Assembly (NCBI GenBank): GCA_026392775.1
Contig: JAPLBK010000066.1
Span: 1 to 16,208, forward strand
From: Actinomycetota bacterium
Lineage (GTDB): Bacteria > Actinomycetota > Actinomycetes > Nanopelagicales > Nanopelagicaceae
Length of the DNA: 16,208 nucleotides
Direction: 5' to 3'
The translations under genes were made by a program, and so were the position numbers. Shown piece by piece: positions 1 through 7,598 of the stretch. The notes beneath the pieces are model-generated. The model had not been told where the DNA came from. It did not search any database and was given only the letters and a program-made list of their open reading frames with translations. How positions within the stretch are numbered: the first letter of the stretch is position 1; each line of letters begins with the position of its first letter.

Positions 1-549
1 ACCAATTTTTGCTTCTGCACTTTGTCCCACGACAACAGCGCCGGCACCATCGGCAAAGATAAATGCAGTTGCGCGATCATCTGGGTCAGTAAAGTCAGAG
101 AGCTTTTCAACACCAACTACCAAAACATTTTTCGATGTTCCGCCGCGCACTAAATCACTTGCCATTCCAACGCCATAACAAAAGCCAGCACAGGCTGCGC
201 TGATATCAAAAGCTGCAGCTTTTGGATTACCAAGTTCATTAATGAGTTCAGTTGCAGCACTTGGTGCTTGATAGGGATAGGAAATTGTAGACAGAATCAC
301 AGTATCAATATCAGCCATAGTTAACTTAGCTCGCTTGAGTGCACTTTCACATGCAGCTTTTGCCATAGTTATGACGGTTTCATCAGGGCCAGCAAAGCGG
401 CGTGATTCGATTCCTGTGCGCTGTTGAATCCATTCATCACTTGATTCAATACGATCAACGATTTCAGAGTTAGGCACTAAACGCTTAGGGCGATAAGAAC
501 CAACAGAGAGGATCGCACTATTAGTCGTTGGTGATGTCTTGATCATCAT
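1..549 (-). CDS. fabH: 3-oxoacyl-ACP synthase III (KAS III), 3' end outside window
   Basis: Condenses an acyl-CoA primer with malonyl-ACP in the first elongation step of type II fatty acid synthesis in the cytosol. The visible 183 codons start at ATG 549 and read through the left edge with no stop, so the C-terminal part is missing; the family is about 320-340 residues. Family marks seen: DEWIQQRTGI at residues 38-47, the active-site region AACAGF with catalytic Cys at about residue 120, and FADGAGAVVV near 165-174. The His and Asn of the catalytic triad lie outside the window. The ATG overlaps the fabD stop (ATGA), so the two genes are translationally coupled. A second in-frame ATG follows directly. 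The order fabD-fabH is usual in actinobacteria, where acpP and fabF normally come next; that is expected, not seen. Confidence 0.95.
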   Translation of the reverse strand, partial: MMIKTSPTTNSAILSVGSYRPKRLVPNSEIVDRIESSDEWIQQRTGIESRRFAGPDETVITMAKAACESALKRAKLTMADIDTVILSTISYPYQAPSAATELINELGNPKAAAFDISAACAGFCYGVGMASDLVRGGTSKNVLVVGVEKLSDFTDPDDRATAFIFADGAGAVVVGQSAEAKIG

Positions 550-1454
550 GCGTGCCTTCCTGCGAATTCTTTAGCAGCAGATAGGTCATCTGCACTCTTA
601 AGAGCGAATGTTTCGATCTCTGGAGCACCGCGCTTGAGCAAGCCAACCAGAGTTCCAGCTGGTGGCAATTCAATCACACCCGTTATGCCGAGTTTTTTCA
701 TCGCCTCCATGCATAGATCCCAGCGCACCGGATTAGCTATCTGGCTAACGATGCGAGTGAGTACCTGTGCTCCATCTGTGACAACTTCACCGTCTTTATT
801 GGAAATGACTGAGATTGATGTTGGCGCAGTTGAGATGGTTGCAGCAAGTGTGCGCAAAGGTTCAATGGCAGGTGTCATAAAACTAGTGTGAAACGCGCCA
901 GCAACAGCTAGCGCTCGAATTCGTGCCCCTTCAGGTGGGTTTTCTGAAAGAGAGGCAAGGGCAGCTAAATCACCGGCAGCCACAATTTGTCCACCACCAT
1001 TATCGTTCGCGGCGACAAGATTGAGTTCAACAAGCTTATTCAAAACGGTTTCGCGATCTCCACCTAATACCGCAGACATTCCAGCAGGGGAGAGTGCTGC
1101 AGCTTTAGCCATTTCTATTCCACGTGCTCGTACTAATCGCAGAGCATCTTCATCTGAGATGGCACCGCTGATTGCCGCTGCTGCTAGTTCACCAACAGAG
1201 TGACCGGATACGTATGCAAAATTCTTGATTCCAAGTGCGTGAGCACCTAACAAAGAAGCAGCAACGATAAGTGGTTGGGCATTGGCGGTATCTTTGATTT
1301 CATCGGCGTCGGCGCTTGTGCCAAGCTTTATTAAATCTAAATCAATGCGCATCGACCATCTGGATAGAAGCTCATAAAAAACGGGATTAGTTACCCACGA
1401 ATTAAACATTCCTGGAGTTTGGGAACCCTGCCCCGGAGCGATAACTGCTAACAC
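546..1454 (-). CDS. fabD: malonyl-CoA:ACP transacylase
   Basis: Transfers malonyl from CoA to acyl carrier protein, supplying the extender unit to FabH and the other ketosynthases. The 302 residues match the usual length. Seen: GQGSQ at residues 8-12 (oxyanion-hole region), the nucleophile elbow GHSVGE with Ser86, and the catalytic His189 in GAFHTSFM. The start is GTG, giving LAVIAPGQGSQ; no longer start has family-like sequence. No clear Shine-Dalgarno precedes it. Instead a TAAAGT box (1462-1467, minus strand) lies 7 nt upstream, which suggests a leaderless mRNA. The stop overlaps the fabH start by ATGA. It is the first gene of its operon. Confidence 0.95.
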   Translation of the reverse strand: MLAVIAPGQGSQTPGMFNSWVTNPVFYELLSRWSMRIDLDLIKLGTSADADEIKDTANAQPLIVAASLLGAHALGIKNFAYVSGHSVGELAAAAISGAISDEDALRLVRARGIEMAKAAALSPAGMSAVLGGDRETVLNKLVELNLVAANDNGGGQIVAAGDLAALASLSENPPEGARIRALAVAGAFHTSFMTPAIEPLRTLAATISTAPTSISVISNKDGEVVTDGAQVLTRIVSQIANPVRWDLCMEAMKKLGITGVIELPPAGTLVGLLKRGAPEIETFALKSADDLSAAKEFAGRHA

Positions 1455-1461
1455 ATTTGTT

Positions 1462-1467
1462 ACTTTA
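1462..1467 (-). promoter_or_regulatory. candidate -10 box of a leaderless fabD promoter
   Basis: On the minus strand the hexamer is TAAAGT, fitting the actinobacterial TANNNT pattern. It ends 7 nt before the fabD GTG, which would put the transcription start at or next to the start codon. No good -35 box is visible at 16-18 bp. The rest of the 108-bp gap (1455-1562) holds no gene and no hairpin that I would call a terminator. The call rests on spacing and hexamer match alone. Confidence 0.4.
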
Positions 1468-1562
1468 CTTGATTAGGTCGATTACTACCTAGTACGGATA
1501 ACTGACCAGACTTGCGCATTGTGGGTAGGCATAATGATGGCTGTGATTTACCAGGCTTTGGA

Positions 1563-2411
1563 TTACGATACCCGTTCTTCAAATACTTCGAGTAAGCCCG
1601 CTTCTCGGTGATTTACAAACTCTGGGTAATAAATCACAGCGCTTGCATGAGCACTTGGGCGAAAAAGCTTTCGTAAGTGTTCACAAGCAATTAGGTAAAT
1701 GGCAGCGGGTAGTAAATCTACTGAGCGTTTGAGAAACCAAGGAGTTCCATTTCTTAGCATCCATTTGATTGATTCAGCTTTTGGTTTTATCACGATGGGT
1801 TCAAGGTGAATGGGAGATATTTCCCATCGCTTGCTCAAAATTTCACGGAAATGATGTGCCAATAATTGATGACCAAACTTAGATGGGTGCATTCGATCAA
1901 TATGCCAAACTTTTCTTTCATAGATACCTTCAAGCTCACGGGTTCTTAAGATCTCTGTCCCAAACTCTGCAGCAATTGCTTGAGTAACTTGATTGACTGC
2001 ATTAATGCGCCGGCGCAATACAGTGCCTAAAGTCTTTGGCATAGGAACAATCAATGTGGGGTCATGTAATTGCAGGAGTAGAACTTCAGAGCCAATAGCC
2101 TTGAGTTGTTTAATCGTGCTTCGAAGATTGTGATGCAGATGCTCTGGAGAAAAACCATTTCGGAGGGCATCATTTCCGCCGACGATTACTGCCGTTATTG
2201 AGGGGGAGTGCAAGATTGCCTTAGGAAGTTGATCATGAAGGATTTCATCTGACTTTGCACCTGGGCGAGAAAAATTCACATAAACTAGCGGGTCTGTAAA
2301 GTTTTTAGCTAAGTAGTAACTCCAACCCCGTGAAATGCCATTGCTATCGGTGTCGCCGACACCAGATGCGGCGCTATCTCCCAATACTGCGAAGGTTGCG
2401 ACGCGCTCCAC
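1563..2411 (-). CDS. SGNH/GDSL-family hydrolase
   Basis: A 282-residue serine hydrolase of the SGNH superfamily (esterase/acyl-hydrolase fold). Conserved blocks in order: GDSAASG with nucleophile Ser13 (block I), SRPGAKS with the oxyanion Gly at about 51 (block II), VGGND with Asn80 (block III), and DRMHPS with Asp172 and His175 (block V). No signal peptide is visible, so it is probably cytosolic. The tail after about residue 210 is basic and not recognised. The GTG start directly abuts the TAA of the upstream glycosyltransferase (TAAGTG), so it is the last gene of the mgtA-GT4 operon and translationally linked. The context suggests action on a glycolipid or activated acyl intermediate, but the substrate cannot be told from sequence. 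Confidence 0.85.
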   Translation of the reverse strand: MERVATFAVLGDSAASGVGDTDSNGISRGWSYYLAKNFTDPLVYVNFSRPGAKSDEILHDQLPKAILHSPSITAVIVGGNDALRNGFSPEHLHHNLRSTIKQLKAIGSEVLLLQLHDPTLIVPMPKTLGTVLRRRINAVNQVTQAIAAEFGTEILRTRELEGIYERKVWHIDRMHPSKFGHQLLAHHFREILSKRWEISPIHLEPIVIKPKAESIKWMLRNGTPWFLKRSVDLLPAAIYLIACEHLRKLFRPSAHASAVIYYPEFVNHREAGLLEVFEERVS

Positions 2412-3560
2412 TTATGCCGCCCGTAATCTTCTTTTAACTTCTTGACTATCGCCATGAAGCTTGAGCATTAAAGAAAGTGTTGCGCTCCATGGAAAATTCT
2501 CTGCTTGATGGAAGCAACGCTGAGGCAGTTTGGGGTCCTTGCGCATTTCAAGTACTTGCTCAATGGCATTTGCAAATTCATGTCCAGTATTACCCGCCAC
2601 GGCCCCAACTGGTTCAGAAGAATTAATCAGAAGGAATTCACCCACTGCACTTGTATTAGATGCAACCACAGGTGTCCCAGCAGCCAGTGATTCAAGGGCT
2701 GCTAAGCAGAAAGTTTCAATTGGACCAGGCGCAAGTGAAACATCTGCCGACGCAAGGATTTCAGCAAGGCGTTCACGATCGGCAATATAGCCAAGAAAGG
2801 TAACTGGCAGGTTCTTACTCTTCTCACGCAAATCTACATACATAGGGCCAATACCCACGTAAATCAGACGAGCATTAATTCCGCGTTCAATTAAAACCTT
2901 CAACGCTTCAATTGAACGGGCTGGGTGTTTCTCCCGAGACATACGCCCGCAGTGAATGAGTAGAACTTGCGCACCTTGCAATAAATCATTCCGGAATTCT
3001 TCGTTACGCAAATACGGTGAGAACTTATCTAAATCAACACCCAATGGGACTCTGACAAGATTTGTGGTTTTTATCTCTTCAAACTCTTTTGACGCAAACT
3101 CAGTAGTTGTAATTACGTGCTTAAAGCGCGATGAAAGTCTGCGGTTATGCCAATCTACAATGCGCTTCAGGGAGAAAGGAAAGTAGTTCTTTGCTAATCC
3201 ACTTAGAGTTTCGTGGCTAAAAACAACTGCTGCGATATTTCGCTGACCGGCCCAAGCACCAATCTTTGAGAGGGTAAATCGATCTGAAATCTCTAATACA
3301 TCTGGCTTGAGTGTGATGAGAAGTTTCTTGACATCGCGATTATTGCGAATGATGCGGTAACCACCGCTAAAAGGAATTTCAATGGAAGGCATCGTAATTT
3401 TGGTGCCACTTGTTGATTCTTCACAGTAGAAGCCTGTGCCAGGAACGATGTATGTAAATGAGTGACCACGAGCTACGTAGCCCGTACCTAATTGATGAAG
3501 AGTCGTTTTTATTCCACCAGATTTTGGACCATAGAAATTGGCGATGTGAACTATCTTCAT
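2412..3560 (-). CDS. GT4-family glycosyltransferase
   Basis: A retaining GT-B glycosyltransferase of family GT4, 382 residues. Seen: the N-terminal donor/acceptor opening IANFYGPKSGGIKTTL (residues 6-21), LIHCGRMSREKHP at about 207-219 starting the C-terminal Rossmann domain, and the E-x7-E donor motif in ETFCLAALESLAAGTPVVA at about 282-300. No membrane segment is seen, so it would act at the cytosolic face of the membrane. The start ATG overlaps the stop of the upstream mannosyltransferase (ATGA) and has a strong ribosome site. The donor is probably a nucleotide sugar such as GDP-mannose, by analogy with the neighbour; sugar and acceptor are unproven. Confidence 0.87.
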   Translation of the reverse strand: MKIVHIANFYGPKSGGIKTTLHQLGTGYVARGHSFTYIVPGTGFYCEESTSGTKITMPSIEIPFSGGYRIIRNNRDVKKLLITLKPDVLEISDRFTLSKIGAWAGQRNIAAVVFSHETLSGLAKNYFPFSLKRIVDWHNRRLSSRFKHVITTTEFASKEFEEIKTTNLVRVPLGVDLDKFSPYLRNEEFRNDLLQGAQVLLIHCGRMSREKHPARSIEALKVLIERGINARLIYVGIGPMYVDLREKSKNLPVTFLGYIADRERLAEILASADVSLAPGPIETFCLAALESLAAGTPVVASNTSAVGEFLLINSSEPVGAVAGNTGHEFANAIEQVLEMRKDPKLPQRCFHQAENFPWSATLSLMLKLHGDSQEVKRRLRAA

Positions 3561-4699
3561 GCGACATTCTCCTTCATTCTCTGATCTGAGAGTTGGATTA
3601 ATTCTCGGTAGTGATTCATGAGCTGCTCATTAACGAGGTCCCATGTGTTATCAATAACTGATGCGCGTGTGCGTTCGCGCAAGATTACTGGCTCATGCTT
3701 ATTTAATAGATTATTAACGTTCTGATTAAGGGCAACCGAATCTGCAGTGTTAATGAGATAACCGGTCCAGCCATGCTTGACCAGATCCAATGGACCACCA
3801 GAGTTAGGTGCAATGACTGGAACACCCGAGGCGAGAGCTTCTTGAATGGATTGACAAAAAGTTTCGTGCGCACCTGTGTGAACAAAAATGTCTAGTGATG
3901 CGTAGTAGCGAGCTAAATCCTCACCACTTTGATAACCAACAAAGCGAGCATTAGGTAGGTGCTTTTCCAAGCGTGAGCGTGCTGGACCATCACCAACGAT
4001 TACCAACTGAACATCATCTCTAATATCTAAGACTTTAAGATCATCTATTCGCTTCTCATTTGCAAGGCGTCCAACGTAGCCAATGATTTTGCGATCTGGC
4101 CGTGAACCTAAAAGATCACATCGCAAATCGATATCACGCTTGTCTGGAGAGAACTTGGCTGCGTTAACACCGCGTTGCCATAAGTGCACATTCTTAACTC
4201 CGCTTTGTTCTAAGTCTTTGCAAGACCAAGCCGAAGGGGCCAAAGTGCGATCACTGGAAGAGTGAATCTTTGCAACCCACTTTTTGAGTGAATTATGAGC
4301 AACAGTTAAACCATAATGACGGGCAAATCCTGCAACGTCGGTTTGATAGATTGATAAAGTGGGAATATTGAGATTCTGTGCAATTTTGGTTGCGTATTTG
4401 CCAAGAAAGATCGGCGAAGCTAAATGAATGACATCTGGCGCAAATCCATCGATCAATGGCTCTAATGCTCTTTGGGGAAAGCCAAGGGGGATTAGGCCTT
4501 TCATTTCAAGGCTTGGAACACGTTTGATACGAAAGCCGGCATATTCGCGGGGAGCATCAATACTTTCAGGGGCAATGACTAAGGCTTGATGGCCTTCACT
4601 CTTAAGATGCTCAAGAACCCGCAAAACAGAGTTAGTGACACCATTGATCTGAGGCAAAAATGACTCTGTGACGATTGCAATGCGCATTTTCGGACTCAT
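3557..4699 (-). CDS. mgtA: GDP-mannose-dependent alpha-mannosyltransferase, MgtA-like (GT4)
   Basis: Likely transfers mannose from GDP-mannose to a glycolipid acceptor. The mycobacterial and corynebacterial MgtA (Rv0557 type) acts on a glucuronosyl-diacylglycerol. The 380-residue protein has the characteristic opening VTESFLPQINGVTNSVLRVL (about residues 10-29), YQTDVAGFARHYGL in the acceptor domain (about 138-151), GYVGRLANEKR starting the C-terminal domain, and the E-x7-E motif in ETFCQSIQEALASGVPVIAP. ATG 4699 is used here; ATG 4687 (MRIAIV) is equally compatible with the family. It is first in a three-gene operon with a second GT4 enzyme and an SGNH hydrolase. The family match is by eye; the acceptor in this organism is inferred. 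Confidence 0.82.
   Translation of the reverse strand: MSPKMRIAIVTESFLPQINGVTNSVLRVLEHLKSEGHQALVIAPESIDAPREYAGFRIKRVPSLEMKGLIPLGFPQRALEPLIDGFAPDVIHLASPIFLGKYATKIAQNLNIPTLSIYQTDVAGFARHYGLTVAHNSLKKWVAKIHSSSDRTLAPSAWSCKDLEQSGVKNVHLWQRGVNAAKFSPDKRDIDLRCDLLGSRPDRKIIGYVGRLANEKRIDDLKVLDIRDDVQLVIVGDGPARSRLEKHLPNARFVGYQSGEDLARYYASLDIFVHTGAHETFCQSIQEALASGVPVIAPNSGGPLDLVKHGWTGYLINTADSVALNQNVNNLLNKHEPVILRERTRASVIDNTWDLVNEQLMNHYRELIQLSDQRMKENVA
3568..3574 (-). promoter_or_regulatory. strong ribosome binding site of the second glycosyltransferase
   Basis: On the minus strand AAGGAGA lies inside the 3' end of the mgtA-like gene, about 7 nt before the ATG at 3560. It fixes the start of the overlapping downstream gene and is the clearest Shine-Dalgarno in the window. 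Confidence 0.75.
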
Positions 4700-4727
4700 G
4701 GCTCACAGGGTCGGTTACCCCAAAAGA

Positions 4728-4744
4728 CTCAAGTAATCCTTGAG
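4728..4744. promoter_or_regulatory. short inverted repeat in the divergent control region
   Basis: CTCAAG and CTTGAG form a perfect 6-bp inverted repeat around a 5-nt spacer. It lies 28 nt upstream of mgtA on its coding strand and 76 nt upstream of etfB. It is too weak and has no U-run for a terminator, so an operator half-site pair or chance are the options. No clear promoter for mgtA was found in 4700-4790. Confidence 0.25.
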
Positions 4745-4784
4745 GTTACGTGTTGGCAAATCATGCGTGAAATCTGAGATTTAG

Positions 4785-4821
4785 TTCGCCTTTCTGGTTA
4801 CTGGCCAGTAACATTGGCACA
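4785..4821 (+). promoter_or_regulatory. candidate leaderless promoter of etfB
   Basis: TAACAT (4809-4814) matches TANNNT and ends 6 nt before the etfB ATG, which puts the predicted transcription start on the A of the start codon. A weak -35 candidate TTCGCC sits at 4785-4790 with an 18-bp spacer. There is no Shine-Dalgarno before the ATG: the space it would occupy is filled by a palindrome. Leaderless transcripts of this geometry are common in actinobacteria. Confidence 0.5.
4797..4812. promoter_or_regulatory. perfect 16-bp palindrome, probable operator over the etfB promoter
   Basis: GTTACTGGCCAGTAAC is its own reverse complement and ends 8 nt before the etfB ATG, covering part of the predicted -10 box. 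Size, symmetry and position fit the binding site of a dimeric repressor, for example of the TetR family, which often controls electron-transfer flavoprotein and acyl-CoA oxidation genes. The regulator is not in the window, and the family assignment is inference. Confidence 0.6.
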
Positions 4822-5606
4822 TGAAGATCGCAGTCTGCATCAAACAGGTCCCAGATTCTTGGGCTGAAAAGAAGATGGTTGGCGGATTACTTGATCGCGC
4901 CAACGTTGATGCTGTCCTCAATGACTTAGATGAATACGCCGTTGAAGAAGCACTTCGAATTGCAGACGCACATGGTGGAAATGAAGAAGGTGGGGCTAAC
5001 ACAGTCACTGTCATTTCAATGGGACCAGAGCGCGCAACTGAAGCCGTGCGAAAAGCACTATCTATGGGTGCAAATGATGCGATTTTAATTAGCGATGTAG
5101 TTCTAGCTGGTGCAGATGCAGTTGTTACGGCTGAAACATTAGCTAATGTGATTTTCAAAGGGGGGTACGACCTCGTTATCTGTGGAACTGAGTCAACAGA
5201 TGCTCGTATGAGCGTTGTTCCAGCAATGATGAGTGAAAAGCTGGGGTGGGCCCAGTTAACTTTTGCGTCGAAAGTTGATGTAGATCCAGCAAGTAAGAAG
5301 GTATCGATTACTCGCGTTACCGAAGCCGGGGTTGATGAAGTCCATGGAGAATTTCCTTGTGTGATAAGTGTTGTCGAAAAAATCAATGAGCCTCGCTACC
5401 CATCCTTTAAAGGCATTATGGCAGCGAAGAAAAAAAATATTGATGTCCGTAACTTTGCTAGTACTGGCACAGAATTTACAAAATCATGGTCTGCAGTAAT
5501 TGATGCAGCTCCACGTCCGCCACGTGCTACTGGCGTTGTTGTCACAGATGATGGATCAGCTGGTCAAAAACTTGTTGATTTCTTGAGTGAGAAGAAGTTG
5601 ATATGA
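4821..5606 (+). CDS. etfB: electron transfer flavoprotein, beta subunit
   Basis: Subunit of the soluble ETF heterodimer that takes electrons from acyl-CoA dehydrogenases and related flavoenzymes and passes them towards the quinone pool. The 261 residues match the family. Seen: the N-terminal MKIAVCIKQVPDS and the nucleotide-binding signature CGTESTDARMSVVPAMMSEK at residues 121-140, followed by LGWAQLTF. The start is ATG with no Shine-Dalgarno; a TANNNT box and palindrome sit immediately upstream. It overlaps etfA by ATGA, as expected for subunits made in equal amounts. It heads the plus-strand gene string. Confidence 0.95.
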   Translation: MKIAVCIKQVPDSWAEKKMVGGLLDRANVDAVLNDLDEYAVEEALRIADAHGGNEEGGANTVTVISMGPERATEAVRKALSMGANDAILISDVVLAGADAVVTAETLANVIFKGGYDLVICGTESTDARMSVVPAMMSEKLGWAQLTFASKVDVDPASKKVSITRVTEAGVDEVHGEFPCVISVVEKINEPRYPSFKGIMAAKKKNIDVRNFASTGTEFTKSWSAVIDAAPRPPRATGVVVTDDGSAGQKLVDFLSEKKLI

Positions 5607-6544
5607 GCACTGTATTAATTCTGGCTGATTTTGCTGGCGAAAAGGCAACTAAAGCAACGGTCGAAATAGCAACAGCTGGCGCAGTTATTGGTGAAGTAAC
5701 CGCACTAGTTTTAGCACCTGTTGGAAAAGGCGCTGCGTATGCAGCCTCCATTAATCAGGGACCTGTCACAAAAATACTTGTTATTGAATCAGATGACTTT
5801 ACAAAGCATGGCGTTGCAGCTTGTGCAGATGCGCTTGCACATGTCATTGGGCAAAGTACGCCATCGGCAGTTTTAGTTGTTTCAAACGCCTTTGGTAAGG
5901 AAGTTGCTGGCCGTGTGGCAATGAAGTTAAAGATTGGCATTATTACCGATGCTGTTGATGTTGCTGCAGATTGCACTGCAACTCAGTTAGTTTTCGGTGG
6001 ATCAACAACTGTTCACTCAAAGGTCAACAAAGGCACAGCAATAATTACCGTGCGCCCTAACACCATAACTGCAAACTTTGTTGCGGCGACTCCTTTGATT
6101 GAAAATACAACTGCACCGGTTTCTGATGGTTCCAAGAAAGCAACGATTACTTCTTCACAACCTCCAGTAAAGGGTGGTCGTCCAGAGTTAACTGAGGCCA
6201 ACATAGTTGTCTCAGGTGGTCGCGGAACAAATGGAGATTTTGCATCGGTGGAAGCCTTTGCAGATTCATTGGGAGCAGCAGTAGGTGCATCTCGCGCAGC
6301 AACCGATGCCGGTTGGTATCCACATTCTCACCAAGTAGGTCAGACTGGAAAAACTGTTAGCCCACAGCTCTACGTTGCATGTGGAATCTCAGGGGCAATT
6401 CAGCACCGCGCTGGCATGCAAACAAGCAAGAACATTGTGGTGGTAAATAAAGATCCAGAAGCTCCACTCTTTGAATTAGCTGATTTTGGTGTTGTGGGCG
6501 ATCTCTTTGCCGTGGATGACTGGGCAGTTAGCACGCTTAGGTAA
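5603..6544 (+). CDS. etfA: electron transfer flavoprotein, alpha subunit, C-terminal tail replaced
   Basis: FAD-carrying subunit of ETF, partner of EtfB. Seen: an N-terminal domain to about residue 185, then the C-terminal FAD domain with [10 protein letters not shown] (202-211), [20 protein letters not shown] (230-249) and [13 protein letters not shown] (260-272), ending GVVGDLFAV at 296-304. Family members continue from there with a short tail beginning with about VPAL. Here the frame instead runs into nine residues, DDWAVSTLR, which come from the next gene's sequence read in another frame. The native match therefore stops at about base 6514, and about a dozen residues plus the true stop are missing. 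The open frame is nearly full length and the FAD site is intact. Confidence 0.88.
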   Translation: MSTVLILADFAGEKATKATVEIATAGAVIGEVTALVLAPVGKGAAYAASINQGPVTKILVIESDDFTKHGVAACADALAHVIGQSTPSAVLVVSNAFGKEVAGRVAMKLKIGIITDAVDVAADCTATQLVFGGSTTVHSKVNKGTAIITVRPNTITANFVAATPLIENTTAPVSDGSKKATITSSQPPVKGGRPELTEANIVVSGGRGTNGDFASVEAFADSLGAAVGASRAATDAGWYPHSHQVGQTGKTVSPQLYVACGISGAIQHRAGMQTSKNIVVVNKDPEAPLFELADFGVVGDLFAVDDWAVSTLR

Positions 6545-7598
6545 TCCTTCAAGTTTGCACGCACATGGACGTGCAACACGAAAAACTCTAGAAGATGCCC
6601 GTGAAGTAATTGCAAAAGAAGTGGGTTGCTTACCTAGCGAAGTCATCTTTACTGCATCTGGTACTGAAGCTAATAATACTGCGCTTAAAGGTTTGTATTG
6701 GCAAGGACGCGATAAGGGCAAACACGTTGTAGTAATCAGTGCCATTGAGCACCATGCAATCCTTGATCCAGCACATTGGTTAGAGGTGCATGAGGCCGCT
6801 GAAATTATTCAGATTCCAGTTAACGCTGATGGCGTCATAGATCTTGAGTTTCTCACTCATTTAGTTGCTGCCAGAGGTAATGAGATTGCTGTCATTAGTG
6901 TCATGCATGCAAATAATGAAACTGGAGTGATTCAACCGATTGCAAAGGTTGTTGAAATTGCTGGAGAGATTCCAGTTCACACAGATGCTGCACAAAGCTT
7001 TAAGAAAGTCCCGCTTTCATTTGCCGGTCTTGGCGTTTATGCAATGTCATTGAGTGCCCATAAAGTTGGAGGACCTCTAGGAATTGGGGCACTTATTTTG
7101 CGTCGAGCAGTTGAAATACCAGCGCTGCTCCATGGCGGGGGACAAGAGCGGGAAATTAGAAGCGGAACTTTAAATGCACCGGCAATTGTTGCTTTTGCTG
7201 CAGCTTCTAAAAGCAAATATTATGATGGGCACAACGTAAGTGCACTACGCGACTCCTTTATTGCAGGAATAACATCTGCCCTTCCTGAAGTAATTATCAA
7301 TGGTGTGAAATCAAATCGCTTACCTGGAATCGTTAATGTCACTTTTCCTGGAACACAAAGTGACACGTTGTTACTTCTCATGGATGCACAAAACATCTCC
7401 TGTTCAACAGGATCGGCCTGCAGCGCAGGTGTTCATGAAGCCAGCCACGTGCTCCTTGCTATGGGACATAATGAAGTCAGCGCGCAGTCTTCGTTGCGAT
7501 TTTCATTCGGTGCTACGAGCACAAGTGCCGACGTGGATTTCGCGCTGTCAGTACTGCCTGATGTAATTGCCCGTGGAAGGGCGGCAAATCTTTCATGA
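6516..7598 (+). CDS. cysteine desulfurase (IscS/NifS type), 5' end missing
   Basis: PLP enzyme that removes sulfur from cysteine as an enzyme-bound persulfide for Fe-S clusters and tRNA thiolation. Seen in order: [15 protein letters not shown] at the left end, [26 protein letters not shown], the PLP-binding lysine in [10 protein letters not shown] (about base 7060), and the catalytic loop [17 protein letters not shown] (about 7409-7457). The family normally begins with about 20 more residues containing YLDxAATTP, which helps shape the cofactor and substrate pocket. These are absent: the first possible ATG (6516) lies just before LARLGNPSS, and a TTG at 6486 only reads the etfA tail in the wrong frame. 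The remainder, 360 codons, is uninterrupted. It overlaps mnmA by ATGA, which fits supply of sulfur to MnmA. Confidence 0.88.
   Translation: MTGQLARLGNPSSLHAHGRATRKTLEDAREVIAKEVGCLPSEVIFTASGTEANNTALKGLYWQGRDKGKHVVVISAIEHHAILDPAHWLEVHEAAEIIQIPVNADGVIDLEFLTHLVAARGNEIAVISVMHANNETGVIQPIAKVVEIAGEIPVHTDAAQSFKKVPLSFAGLGVYAMSLSAHKVGGPLGIGALILRRAVEIPALLHGGGQEREIRSGTLNAPAIVAFAAASKSKYYDGHNVSALRDSFIAGITSALPEVIINGVKSNRLPGIVNVTFPGTQSDTLLLLMDAQNISCSTGSACSAGVHEASHVLLAMGHNEVSAQSSLRFSFGATSTSADVDFALSVLPDVIARGRAANLS

Noticed and set aside
4728..4744. Rho-independent terminator in the divergent region
   Set aside because: The stem is only 6 bp, no U-run follows, and no gene ends there on either strand.
4781..5386. 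201-codon open frame on the minus strand across etfB
   Set aside because: It is antisense to a clear EtfB, is Ser/Thr/Ala-rich as expected of a shadow frame, and has no family-like motif.
6486..6515. TTG start giving a longer cysteine desulfurase
   Set aside because: These codons are etfA sequence read in another frame (VLWAISLPW) and bear no resemblance to a desulfurase N-terminus.
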